Of a DNA stretch of 53,534 bases, positions 15,927-24,087 are shown piece by piece (the stretch's first letter is position 1; each line of letters opens with the position of its first letter). The position numbers and the translations under genes were made by a program. The stretch comes from Clostridia bacterium. GTDB lineage: Bacteria; Bacillota; Clostridia; Oscillospirales; Acutalibacteraceae. Location of the stretch: positions 1 through 53,534 of the forward strand of contig JAFSEP010000057.1 of assembly GCA_017435665.1 (NCBI GenBank), given 5' to 3'. Below the pieces are notes generated by a model that was not told the DNA's origin, made no database searches, and saw only the letters and a program-made list of their open reading frames with translations.

Positions 15927-15934
15927 AGTAAAAT
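15905..15934 (+). promoter_or_regulatory. Promoter of the beta-galactosidase gene
   Basis: -35 TTGACA (15905-15910), 18-bp spacer, -10 TAAAAT (15929-15934). The -35 is in the terminator loop and the spacer contains the 3' arm and T tract of the upstream terminator. Confidence 0.65.
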
Positions 15935-15980
15935 AGTCTGTGGATATATTCTCACATAACTAACATAAAGGAGTAAGATT

Positions 15981-18900
15981 ATGAAGTACGTATGGGAAAA
16001 TCCCGAAATCATCAAAGAAAACAAGGAGGACGGTCACGTTATCGCTATGTGCTACGATGATAAGGGCGCAGCTAAAAACCGTGAAAAATCTCCTTATAAG
16101 ATTTCACTTAACGGTGAATGGAAATTCAAGTGGGAAAAGGGTATCGGCGGCTTCCCGAAGGAATTTACCGCTGCTGATTTTGACGACAGCGCTTGGGAGG
16201 ATATCACCATCCCCGGTGTATGGCAGCTTCAGAAGGATTATTCAAAGCCCTGGTATTATGCCAATTCCTTCCCCAACTGCATCTGCGTTGACAAGGATAA
16301 AATCCCCTCAATAAACATAAAGGGTCAGGAGGTTGCTATGCACAGAACCTCTTTCACCGTACCCGAGGACTGGTCAGGCAGAGAGATATTTCTTCACTTC
16401 GGTGCTGTCAAGGCAGGTATCTCAGTTTATGTCAACGGTGAATACGTAGGTTATTCCCAGGGCTCAAACACTCCCCACGAATTTGATGTGACAGCCTTTG
16501 TAAAACCCGGTGAAAACACTCTTGCTGCCGAGGTTTACAGATATACGGACGGAACATATCTTGAAGACCAGGATATGTGGTTCCTTTCAGGTATCTACCG
16601 AGAGGTATACATTTACAGTGAGCCCAAGGTTTGCGTAAGAGACATCTATACAAAGACAGTTCTCGTAAACAACTATACAGACAGCGAGTTCTCTGCTGAC
16701 CTTCTCATAAAGAACTATTCAGACGAAGCCAAGGAAGCAAAAATTGAGCTTACGCTTCTCAAGGACAGAAAGAAGATATCTGTGGGCAAGGAAAAGCTTA
16801 CAGCCGAAAAGGGCGAAACAAAGATAAAGCTTGAAAAATTCATTGAAAAGCCTGAGCTCTGGTCAAGTGAAAAGCCTGAGCTTTACACCCTTCTCATAGA
16901 GCTTGACTGCGACGGTGAAAAGACATATAAGGCTATAAGAATCGGCTTCAAGCAGATCGAAATCAAGGGTGAAAAAATTCTCGTCAACGGTCAGCCTCTT
17001 CTCATCAGAGGTGTCAACCGTCACGATTTCGACCCCGACCACGGTTGGGCAGTTCCCTATGAAAGATACATTCAGGACCTTAACATAATGAAGCGTAACA
17101 ACATCAACTCCATAAGAACAAGCCATTATCCCAATGACCCCGTTCTTTATGAGCTCTGTGACGAATACGGCTTCTATGTTATGGACGAATGTGACCTTGA
17201 AACCCACGGTGTAAGAAGAAAGAATGTCCCCGGTGATAATCCTATGTGGACTGATGCTGTTGTGGACAGAATGGAAAGAATGGTTCTGCGTGACAGAAAC
17301 CACGCCTGCGTATTTATGTGGAGCTTAGGTAACGAAGCCGGTGACGGAAGTAACTTTATGAAGATGAAGGAAGCCGCCCTCAGACTTGACGACTCAAGAC
17401 AGTTCCACTATGAAGGTGACTTTGACTTCACAAAGAGTGACGTCATCAGCCGTATGTATCCTGTTGAGGCTCAGGTTGAAAAGCTCGGTAAGAGAGAGCC
17501 CCTCACAATCTCATGGTTTGATAATATTGCAAACTCACTTGCAGCAGATAACAAGCCTATCGCAAAGGAAATGTATACAAAGCCCGTTGTATTCTGCGAA
17601 TATGCTCACGCTATGGAAAACAGCCTTGGTAACTTCCAGGAATATATGGATGCTTTCGAGAAGTACGATAACCTCTGCGGCGGTTACATCTGGGATTTCG
17701 TTGACCAGGCTATTCATAAGAAGGACGAAAACGGAAATGATATGTGGCTTTACGGTACCGACTATAACGAGAAGGATTTATGGCTTCTCCCGCCCTATAA
17801 CACCTGCGCTATCGTGGGCAGTAACACATATTTCAATGCCAACGGTATCATCGCTTCCGACAGAAAGCCTCACCCGTCACTTCACGAGGTCAGAAAGGTT
17901 TACTGCGAAATTCAGATAAAGGCAATTGACACAGACAAGGGCATTTACCTTCTTAAAAACAAGCAGTTATTCTCCGATTTATCAAAGTTTGATATTGTTT
18001 ACACAATCACGGAAAACGGTGAAAAGATTAAAGACGGTTCACTTAAAAGAAAGGACTTTGAAGACCTTGCTCCCCTGAGTGAAAAGGAAATCACCGTTGA
18101 TTATAAGCTCAAGAAAATGCCTGAGGGTGAAGTAATTATCACCTTCTCATACATCAGACGTGAGGATTGCCGCTTTGCAGAAGCAGGCTACGAGCAAGGC
18201 TTTGACCAGTTTATTATCAAGGCAGCCGACAAGAAGGCATACCGCATAAACGAAGGCGAAATCGAAATAGACGGTGACAACGATTTCTTTGAGGTTGAAG
18301 GCGAAGGCTTTGAATATAAGTTCAAGAACGGTCTTCTCTGCTCAATGGAAAAGGACGGTAAGGAATATCTTATTCATTCCTTCAAGCCCAACTATTTCCG
18401 TGCTCTGACAGATAATGACATTGATTATCTCAACTTCACTCCGCCTCTCATCGCTCTCCAGCCCTTATATGCCTGGAAGAAGGCAACGGATACACTCAAA
18501 TCAAAGGTTGTCCGCAAGTATTGCTTCAACGGTCAGGCATACATTGAAACAAAGCTTTCCGTTCTCGGTATGAAGGGTGCAAGCATCACCTACACCGTTC
18601 ACGCTGACGGAAGAATTGATATCACTCACAAGGGCACACCTATGCTTGATATGGCACGCTTCGGCGCAACCTTCACTCTCCCCAGAGAGTTTGACTACGT
18701 CAAGTGGTACGGCAGAGGTCCTCACGAAAACTATATTGACAGAAGAACAGGCGCAAAAATTGCAATTCACGAAATGAGCGTTACGGATATGGAACACCAC
18801 TATATGCGTCCTCAGGAAAACGGTCACAGAACCGACGTAAGAGAAATGACGGTTACAAATAAGGACGGTCAGGGACTTAAATTCACAGCTCTGAGCGAGC

Positions 18901-19115
18901 CCTTCGAAATCAACTGCCATCACTACACGGTCAATGACCTTGAAAAGGCAACTCACATCCACTCTCTTGAAAACAGAGACCTTACCACGGTCTGCATTGA
19001 CCATAAGCAGAGAGGTGTGGGCGGTGATATGCCGGGTGCAGCCTGTCTGAGAGAGCCTTACATAATGCACGCAGGAACAAAGTATAATTACAGCTTTACG
19101 GTTGAGATTATCTGA
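15981..19115 (+). CDS. lacZ: Beta-galactosidase, GH2 family (LacZ type)
   Basis: A 1044-aa cytoplasmic glycosidase; no signal peptide. The order is the LacZ one: sugar-binding jelly roll (about 40-225), Ig-like domain (225-330), TIM barrel (about 335-620) and the C-terminal small-chain domains. The acid/base is E452 in WSLGNEAGDG and the nucleophile E540 in FCEYAHAM. GVNRHDFDPDHG and GGYIWDFVDQ are further family blocks. It hydrolyses terminal beta-galactosides such as lactose. The ATG follows AAAGGAGTAAGATT. It stands alone, with no adjacent sugar transporter or regulator. Confidence 0.95.
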   Translation: MKYVWENPEIIKENKEDGHVIAMCYDDKGAAKNREKSPYKISLNGEWKFKWEKGIGGFPKEFTAADFDDSAWEDITIPGVWQLQKDYSKPWYYANSFPNCICVDKDKIPSINIKGQEVAMHRTSFTVPEDWSGREIFLHFGAVKAGISVYVNGEYVGYSQGSNTPHEFDVTAFVKPGENTLAAEVYRYTDGTYLEDQDMWFLSGIYREVYIYSEPKVCVRDIYTKTVLVNNYTDSEFSADLLIKNYSDEAKEAKIELTLLKDRKKISVGKEKLTAEKGETKIKLEKFIEKPELWSSEKPELYTLLIELDCDGEKTYKAIRIGFKQIEIKGEKILVNGQPLLIRGVNRHDFDPDHGWAVPYERYIQDLNIMKRNNINSIRTSHYPNDPVLYELCDEYGFYVMDECDLETHGVRRKNVPGDNPMWTDAVVDRMERMVLRDRNHACVFMWSLGNEAGDGSNFMKMKEAALRLDDSRQFHYEGDFDFTKSDVISRMYPVEAQVEKLGKREPLTISWFDNIANSLAADNKPIAKEMYTKPVVFCEYAHAMENSLGNFQEYMDAFEKYDNLCGGYIWDFVDQAIHKKDENGNDMWLYGTDYNEKDLWLLPPYNTCAIVGSNTYFNANGIIASDRKPHPSLHEVRKVYCEIQIKAIDTDKGIYLLKNKQLFSDLSKFDIVYTITENGEKIKDGSLKRKDFEDLAPLSEKEITVDYKLKKMPEGEVIITFSYIRREDCRFAEAGYEQGFDQFIIKAADKKAYRINEGEIEIDGDNDFFEVEGEGFEYKFKNGLLCSMEKDGKEYLIHSFKPNYFRALTDNDIDYLNFTPPLIALQPLYAWKKATDTLKSKVVRKYCFNGQAYIETKLSVLGMKGASITYTVHADGRIDITHKGTPMLDMARFGATFTLPREFDYVKWYGRGPHENYIDRRTGAKIAIHEMSVTDMEHHYMRPQENGHRTDVREMTVTNKDGQGLKFTALSEPFEINCHHYTVNDLEKATHIHSLENRDLTTVCIDHKQRGVGGDMPGAACLREPYIMHAGTKYNYSFTVEII

Positions 19116-19140
19116 TATACACACAATAAAAGCTTCAAAG

Positions 19141-19167
19141 CCCCCGACACCCGTCGGGGGACTTTTT
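19141..19167 (+). terminator. Terminator of the beta-galactosidase gene
   Basis: A perfect 8-bp GC stem (19141-19148 with 19153-19160), loop ACCC, then ACTTTTT. Confidence 0.9.
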
Positions 19168-19233
19168 AATCATTTTTGTTGACAAGTGTTGCTTAAAATG
19201 ATATATTTAAGTTGCAGGATAAAACTAAAATCC
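19148..19233. repeat. Degenerate direct repeat, copy A
   Basis: This runs from CACCCGTCGG (19148), in the beta-galactosidase terminator, to AAAATCC (19233). It aligns imperfectly with copy B at 19688-19771, sharing blocks such as TTAAG-TGCA-GAT and the flanking CACCCGTCGG. The rest of the gap 19234-19504 holds a short stem AAGACAGGAA/TTCCTGTCTT (about 19426-19455) and no gene. Confidence 0.6.
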
Positions 19234-19504
19234 TTAAAATAGTATAAGCATTGAAATTTTTGTCCTAATTTTCCGTTTTCAACTGTTGTATATGATGAAG
19301 AAAAATTTTTTCAAAAATTTCGTTACATTTTGATGTTAACTGAAATATATATACGGAGGGTAAAAAAGTTAAAGTTTTACCTGATAAAAATGAAAGATGT
19401 GGGTCCGATGGTAAGAATGTAATAAGACAGGAAAACAAATATTGCTTCCTGTCTTGATTTAACAAACATAACAAAAGAAACTTAATTACAGGAGGTAGTG
19501 TATA

Positions 19505-19663
19505 ATGAAAAACTATATTTTCATCATTGTCTTGGCAATAATCGCTGTTATATGTGGTGCCGTTGATTGGTTTACCGGCTTTGGTTCAAACTTAATTTCA
19601 TTGCCCATAGCTGCAACGTGTATATATATTGCTTATTTGTTTAAAAAAACAATATTAAAATAA
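19505..19663 (+). CDS. 52-aa two-helix membrane protein
   Basis: A short frame, MKNYIFIIVLAIIAVICGAV..., ending KKTILK. Two hydrophobic stretches (about 4-20 and 30-46) are linked by DWFTGFGSN, giving a helical-hairpin membrane protein with a positively charged tail. The start is strongly supported by AGGAGGTAGTGTATA before the ATG. No family is recognised. It lies alone between the two copies of a degenerate repeat. It could be a small envelope protein; no toxin or transporter partner is visible. Confidence 0.7.
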   Translation: MKNYIFIIVLAIIAVICGAVDWFTGFGSNLISLPIAATCIYIAYLFKKTILK

Positions 19664-19687
19664 AGCAGTGAAGTTACAATTTGCCTG

Positions 19688-19771
19688 CACCCGTCGGAAA
19701 ATTTTCAGTCAACTTCATTGATAAGTATTGCTAAAAAGATATGTTTAAGCTGCAAGATATTGAAAAAATCC
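19688..19771. repeat. Degenerate direct repeat, copy B
   Basis: This is the counterpart of copy A, from CACCCGTCGG (19688) to AAAATCC (19771). Here the terminator stem is lost (TGCACCCGTCGGAAAA). The copy ends about 20 bp before the TPP-riboswitch promoter. Confidence 0.6.
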
Positions 19772-19792
19772 GAGAGCATCCGTAAGAAAAAC

Positions 19793-19821
19793 TTGACAAC
19801 GCTCCTTCAGGGTGCTATAAT
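19793..19821 (+). promoter_or_regulatory. Promoter of the thiamine-precursor uptake operon
   Basis: A full consensus: -35 TTGACA (19793-19798), 17-bp spacer, -10 TATAAT (19816-19821). Confidence 0.9.
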
Positions 19822-19840
19822 TCAACCAACATAAGAATAT

Positions 19841-19910
19841 TACCGGGGGTGCTGATAAAACGGCTGAGATTATACCCTTTAACCTGATTCGGATAATACC
19901 GACGTAGGTA
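19841..19910 (+). promoter_or_regulatory. TPP riboswitch (THI element)
   Basis: The conserved core is complete: GGGGGTGCT, GGCTGAGATTATACCC, AACCTGATTCGGATAATACC and GACGTAGG, closed by TACC (19841-19844) with GGTA (19907-19910). It binds thiamine pyrophosphate and is followed 18 nt later by a terminator, so high TPP should stop transcription of the uptake operon. Confidence 0.97.
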
Positions 19911-19928
19911 GAGTAGAAGAAGTTTATT

Positions 19929-19965
19929 ACACCACCGATTTTTTTCGGTGGTGTTTCTTTTTTTC
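19929..19965 (+). terminator. Riboswitch-controlled terminator
   Basis: A 10-bp stem ACACCACCGA/TCGGTGGTGT (19929-19938 with 19945-19954) followed by TTCTTTTTTT. It is the expression platform of the TPP riboswitch. Confidence 0.9.
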
Positions 19966-20014
19966 ATCATCACTGCAGTATTTCTTATGAATATAAAATA
20001 AAGGAGGTGCAGTG

Positions 20015-20314
20015 ATGAACGCAAGTGTAGCAATTCAGGTTTTGCCCAATGCTGATAACGATGAAGAGCTTATCAGAATAGTTGACGAAGTTATTGCCTA
20101 TATTGCAAGTACGGGATATAACTACTATGTTGGCCCGTTTGAGACAACTATTGAGGGTGATAGCTATGACGACCTTATGGAAATCGTTAAAAACTGTCAG
20201 AAGATTGCAATCAATGCAGGCTGTGACTCGGTTTCCGCTTATGTGAAAATTTGTTATAAACCCGAAGGCGGTGTGCTTACAATTGACAGAAAAGTATCGA
20301 AACATCATAAATAA
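20015..20314 (+). CDS. Thiamine-binding protein, MTH1187/YkoF-like
   Basis: A 99-aa cytoplasmic protein of the thiamine-binding MTH1187/YkoF fold: a ferredoxin-like alpha-beta unit with VAIQVLPNA at the first strand and TTIEGDSYDDLMEIV after the central strands. Family members bind thiamine or its hydroxymethylpyrimidine (HMP) half. A GTG at 20012 is open, but the ATG at 20015 is better spaced from AAGGAGG (20001-20007). It is first in the TPP-riboswitch operon and overlaps the permease frame by 44 bp, so the next gene is probably coupled to it. Likely roles are ligand buffering or delivery; inference from context. Confidence 0.88.
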   Translation: MNASVAIQVLPNADNDEELIRIVDEVIAYIASTGYNYYVGPFETTIEGDSYDDLMEIVKNCQKIAINAGCDSVSAYVKICYKPEGGVLTIDRKVSKHHK

Positions 20315-21062
20315 AGCGGCACCTGCTGTCTCGGTTACAGCGGTACTGCTCATATGGCTTTTTATGAGTGAAGGCGGAATTATTCCCGCTTATATGCTCC
20401 CCTCTCCCATAGAGGTTATAAGAGCTTTTATCGGTGATTTCACCATTCTTATGAAGCACTCGGCAGTAACCTTGCAGGAAGCAATATACGGTCTTTTGGC
20501 GGGAACAGCTCTGGCTTTCGTGATAGCTGTTCTTATGGACAGATTTGAGTTTTTATATAAGGCTCTCTACCCTATCCTTGTCATAACTCAGACCATACCT
20601 ACTATTGCCATTGCTCCCCTGCTTGTGCTTTGGATGGGATTTTCAATGGCGCCGAAAATCACTCTTGTAATCCTGACCACCTTCTTCCCCATAACCATAT
20701 CTCTCCTTGACGGCTTCAGAAGCGTTGACCCTGATTCTGTCAACCTGATACGCAGTATGGGCGGAGGAAGACTGCAGGTATTCAGACACGTGAAATTCCC
20801 CTCTGCACTTGAGCAGTTCTTTTCAGGGCTCAAGGTCTCTGCATCCTATGCAGTTGTAGGTGCGGTTATATCAGAGTGGTTGGGCGGATTTGAAGGCCTC
20901 GGCGTGTATATGACAAGAGTAAAAAAAGCATATGCATTTGATAAGATGTTTGCGGTAATAATCCTGATATGTATTGTAAGTCTCGGACTTATGGCGCTGG
21001 TGGCATTACTTAAATACATAGCAATGCCCCATAAGAGAAAAAACAAACAGGAGAATAATTAA
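20271..21062 (+). CDS. thiX: ABC transporter permease, ThiX type
   Basis: A 263-aa inner-membrane permease with about six helices and the BPD-transporter EAA-like loop (SVDPDSVNLIRSMGGGRLQVFRHVKFPSALEQF). It is the membrane part of the pyrimidine-precursor importer encoded with the two following genes. The start is uncertain: GTG at 20271 or TTG at 20283; both overlap the preceding gene. The stop TAA is directly followed by the ATG of the substrate-binding protein. Thiamine-related specificity is inferred from the TPP riboswitch and the ThiY-like partner, since permeases of the taurine/nitrate/HMP group look alike. Confidence 0.88.
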   Translation: MCLQLTEKYRNIINKAAPAVSVTAVLLIWLFMSEGGIIPAYMLPSPIEVIRAFIGDFTILMKHSAVTLQEAIYGLLAGTALAFVIAVLMDRFEFLYKALYPILVITQTIPTIAIAPLLVLWMGFSMAPKITLVILTTFFPITISLLDGFRSVDPDSVNLIRSMGGGRLQVFRHVKFPSALEQFFSGLKVSASYAVVGAVISEWLGGFEGLGVYMTRVKKAYAFDKMFAVIILICIVSLGLMALVALLKYIAMPHKRKNKQENN

Positions 21063-22058
21063 ATGAAAAAAGTAATATCAATTTTACTCATACTGTGTAT
21101 GCTTGCGGCTTTTACTGCCTGCTCGCAGAACAGCAATGATAAAGACTTAAAGAACATCACCCTTTGCCTCGACTGGACACCCAACACAAACCACACAGGC
21201 TTCTTTGTTGCCATGGCTAAGGGATATTATGAGGAAGCGGGAATAAAGCTGACGGTTGTTCAGCCCCCTGAGGACGGTGCAGAGCTTATGACGGCATCAG
21301 GTCAGGCTCAGTTCGGCATTTCATTTCAGGACACAATCGCCGCATCCTATGCAATGGAAAAGCCCTTGGATGTAACTGCTGTTTCAGCAATATTGCAGCA
21401 CAACACATCGGGAATTATCACCCGTAAGGGTGAGGGTGGCAGCACCCCCAAGGGTCTTGAAGGAATGAGATATTCAACCTGGAACAGTCCCATTGAAATC
21501 GCAACGCTCAGATCAGTTATGGAAAGTGACGGCGGTGATTTTGATAAGGTGACTCTCCTTCCTAACGCAGTAACAAACGAGGCCGAAGCACTGAGAAATA
21601 AAGATACAGATGCAATCTGGATTTTCTACGGTTGGGCAGGCGTATCCTGTAAGCTCAGCGGTCTTGATTTTGATTATTTCAATTTCACCGATATTGATCC
21701 CGTTTTTGACTACTACACACCTATAATCATCGCCAATAACAGCTTCCTCAAAGCTGAACCGGAAACAGCAAAGGCTTTCCTTTCTGCAACGGAAAAAGGA
21801 TACCGCTATGCTATTGAGCATCCGGAAGAGGCTGCACAGATTCTCGTTGACGGTGATGAAACAGGTGCCCTCAGCGGTTCTGTTGAATTGGTAACGGAAA
21901 GCCAGAAATGGATATCTGAGCAGTATATGGCGGACAGTGAAAAATGGGGCTATATAGATGCCGCAAGATGGAACGGCTTTTATAAATGGCTCTATGACAA
22001 TAAGCTTATCGAAAAAGATTTAACGGACTACGGTTTTACAAACGACTACCTTTCATAA
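21063..22058 (+). CDS. thiY: HMP/formylaminopyrimidine-binding lipoprotein, ThiY type
   Basis: A 331-aa extracytoplasmic solute-binding lipoprotein; the signal peptide ends in a lipobox with C20 (AFTAC). The mature part is an NMT1/THI5-like periplasmic-binding fold with the family opening CLDWTPNTNHTGFFVA and the downstream blocks FGISFQDT and YSTWNSPIE. ThiY proteins bind 4-amino-5-hydroxymethyl-2-methylpyrimidine or its formylamino precursor for thiamine salvage. The ATG abuts the permease stop, with AGGAG upstream. It fits the TPP riboswitch at the head of the operon. The exact ligand is not readable. Confidence 0.92.
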   Translation: MKKVISILLILCMLAAFTACSQNSNDKDLKNITLCLDWTPNTNHTGFFVAMAKGYYEEAGIKLTVVQPPEDGAELMTASGQAQFGISFQDTIAASYAMEKPLDVTAVSAILQHNTSGIITRKGEGGSTPKGLEGMRYSTWNSPIEIATLRSVMESDGGDFDKVTLLPNAVTNEAEALRNKDTDAIWIFYGWAGVSCKLSGLDFDYFNFTDIDPVFDYYTPIIIANNSFLKAEPETAKAFLSATEKGYRYAIEHPEEAAQILVDGDETGALSGSVELVTESQKWISEQYMADSEKWGYIDAARWNGFYKWLYDNKLIEKDLTDYGFTNDYLS

Positions 22059-22062
22059 AAAT

Positions 22063-22812
22063 ATGGGATATCTTAATGCAGAAAACATAACCAGAAGCTT
22101 TGACGGCGTAAGGATAATTGAAAACGTTTCAATACACCTTAACGAAGGTGAGATTGTATCTCTCCTTGGTGTAAGCGGCGGAGGAAAAACCACACTTTTC
22201 AATATTCTTTCGGGACTCGATACGCCCGATAATGACGGCAAGGTTATGCTCAACGGAAAAGACATAACGGGAAAACCCGGCGAAATAAGCTATATGCTCC
22301 AGAAGGATCTTCTTCAGCCTCACTATACAGTTCTTGACAACGTGGCTCTGCCTCTCATTGTGAAGAACGGGATGAAGAAGAAGGATGCAAGAAAAAAGGC
22401 TGAGGGATATTTTGCATCCTTCGGCCTTGACGGGGCACAAAAAAAATACCCCCATCAGCTTTCGGGCGGAATGAAGCAGAGGGCTGCACTTCTGAGGACA
22501 TATCTGGCTTCGGAGGGTGTTGCGCTTCTTGATGAGCCTTTCAGCGCTCTTGACACTATCACCAGAAGCTCAATTCACAAATGGTATCTTGATATTATGA
22601 AGGAGATAAAGCTCTCCACCCTCTTTGTCACACACGATATCGAGGAAGCAATCCTTCTGTCAGACAGGATTTATATTCTCAGCGGTAAGCCGGGAAAAAT
22701 CAGTGATGAAATAATCATCGACCTGCCCAAGCCGAGACCCGAAAACGTTACAATGAGCGAAGCCTTCCTTCAATATAAAAGAATGATTATTGAAAAAATC
22801 GGTCAGATATAA
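22063..22812 (+). CDS. thiZ: ABC transporter ATPase, ThiZ type
   Basis: A 249-aa cytoplasmic ATPase driving the ThiXY importer. Walker A is GVSGGGKTT, the signature LSGGMKQRAALLRTY, Walker B VALLDEPFSALD and the switch His in FVTHDIEEA. It belongs to the taurine/nitrate/pyrimidine group of ABC ATPases. It begins 4 bp after thiY without a clear ribosome binding site, so translation is probably coupled. It is the last gene of the operon, and no strong terminator is visible before the next promoter at 22837. Confidence 0.92.
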   Translation: MGYLNAENITRSFDGVRIIENVSIHLNEGEIVSLLGVSGGGKTTLFNILSGLDTPDNDGKVMLNGKDITGKPGEISYMLQKDLLQPHYTVLDNVALPLIVKNGMKKKDARKKAEGYFASFGLDGAQKKYPHQLSGGMKQRAALLRTYLASEGVALLDEPFSALDTITRSSIHKWYLDIMKEIKLSTLFVTHDIEEAILLSDRIYILSGKPGKISDEIIIDLPKPRPENVTMSEAFLQYKRMIIEKIGQI

Positions 22813-22836
22813 TCCCGAAAAAATTTTCCGGAGCTA

Positions 22837-22866
22837 TTGCATTTAGCACAAACAGTCTGTTATAAT
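22837..22866 (+). promoter_or_regulatory. Promoter of the 27-aa peptide gene
   Basis: -35 TTGCAT (22837-22842), 18-bp spacer, -10 TATAAT (22861-22866). The 5' UTR has an ATTTGC/GCAAAT inverted repeat (22869-22893). Confidence 0.65.
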
Positions 22867-22914
22867 ACATTTGCGGGCACAAATGCTGCAAATCTATTTT
22901 AAAGGAGAATACCT

Positions 22915-22998
22915 ATGCTTACAACATTCGTAATGACAACAATCATCAGCGCTCTCACAAGAGCCTTCGCAAAGGCTTTTCTTCACATCATTTTCTGA
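22915..22998 (+). CDS. 27-aa amphipathic peptide
   Basis: A very short frame beginning MLTTFVMTTIISALTRAF and ending FLHIIF. It is hydrophobic with one Arg, one Lys and one His placed so that a single amphipathic helix is likely. Support is unusually good for such a short frame: AAAGGAG at 22901-22907, a private promoter, and a strong terminator at 23051. It could be a membrane-active peptide of the type I toxin class, a signalling peptide or a leader; no antisense RNA or partner is identified. Confidence 0.55.
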   Translation: MLTTFVMTTIISALTRAFAKAFLHIIF

Positions 22999-23050
22999 TA
23001 ACAGAAAAGAGTCACACGGGACTGTTAACAAAAAGACGTATAATCACAGA

Positions 23051-23080
23051 AAAAACGGTGGATTTGCATCCACCGTTTTT
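23051..23080. terminator. Bidirectional terminator between peptide and SPFH genes
   Basis: A perfect 13-bp stem AAAAACGGTGGAT/ATCCACCGTTTTT with loop TTGC, between convergent genes. Confidence 0.92.
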
Positions 23081-23097
23081 GATTTATTAATTATGCT

Positions 23098-24024
23098 TTA
23101 TTTATCGGCAATTTCCTTAACACTTGCAACTATTCCTGCAAGACCCTGCAAGTCTGACGGAATGATAAGCTTTGTTGCCTGACCGTCAGCTACCTTTGCA
23201 AGAGCTTCAAGTGAACGGATTTTAATAAGTGCATCTGTGGGCGCAGCCTCGTTAATGGCACGGATTGCATCAGCTTCAGCCTTCTGGATGGCAATAATTG
23301 CCTGAGCTTCACCGTCTGCTTCACGGATTTTTGCTTCTCTCACGGCGTCTGCACGGAGAATTGCTGCTTCCTTCTCAGCCTGAGCTGCAAGAATCTGAGC
23401 TTCCTTCTGACCCTGAGCCACAAGGATTTTACTTTCCTTATCACCCTCTGCACGAAGGATTGCTTCACGTCTTTCACGCTCTGCCTTCATCTGCTTTTCC
23501 ATTGCATCCTGAATTTCTCTGGGGGGAAGAATGTTTTTAAGCTCAACACGGTTTACCTTTATACCCCAAGGGTCTGTTGCTTCATCAAGAATGCCTCTGA
23601 TTTTCGCATTGATTGTATCTCTTGAAGTAAGAGTATGGTCAAGCTCAAGCTCACCGATAATGTTACGCAGAGTTGTTGCTGTGAGATTTTCAATAGCTGA
23701 TAAGGGATGCTCTACACCGTATGTATAAAGCTTGGGGTCAGTAATCTGGAAGAAAACAACCGTATCAATCTGCATTGTAACGTTATCCTTTGTGATAACG
23801 GGCTGAGGCTGGAAGTCAACAACCTGTTCCTTGAGAGAAACAACCTTTGCCACTCTTTCAAAAAGAGGTATTTTAACGTGCAGACCTGTCTGCCATGTTG
23901 TGCTGTAAGCGCCGAGTCTTTCAATAACGTATGCTCTTGACTGAGGCACGATTTTGATATTCAGCGCAACTATAACCGCTACTAAAAGAACTAATCCTAA
24001 GATAAAGAAACCAAAGGGACCCAT
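23098..24024 (-). CDS. SPFH/band 7 protein (stomatin/QmcA-like)
   Basis: A 308-aa membrane-anchored scaffold. It has one N-terminal helix (about 3-24), an SPFH/PHB domain (IVPQSRAYVIERLGAY through DPWGIKVNRVELKNI, about 27-185), then a long Ala/Glu/Lys coiled coil (about 185-265) for oligomerisation. It matches the paraslipin/QmcA branch. Family members form membrane rings or microdomains and control partner proteases. It lies downstream of an NfeD gene with the same orientation, the classic SPFH-NfeD pair. The ATG follows ACAGGAGGAAAAAATT. Confidence 0.93.
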   Translation of the reverse strand: MGPFGFFILGLVLLVAVIVALNIKIVPQSRAYVIERLGAYSTTWQTGLHVKIPLFERVAKVVSLKEQVVDFQPQPVITKDNVTMQIDTVVFFQITDPKLYTYGVEHPLSAIENLTATTLRNIIGELELDHTLTSRDTINAKIRGILDEATDPWGIKVNRVELKNILPPREIQDAMEKQMKAERERREAILRAEGDKESKILVAQGQKEAQILAAQAEKEAAILRADAVREAKIREADGEAQAIIAIQKAEADAIRAINEAAPTDALIKIRSLEALAKVADGQATKLIIPSDLQGLAGIVASVKEIADK

Positions 24025-24087
24025 AATTTTTTCCTCCTGTTAATTAATTTGATTTTTTGTTTTTTCTCTTGTTTTTGAGACACCGTC

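Noticed and set aside
18501-19124. 207-aa minus-strand ORF.
   Set aside because: It is the antisense shadow of the GH2 coding sequence, which is supported by catalytic motifs throughout.
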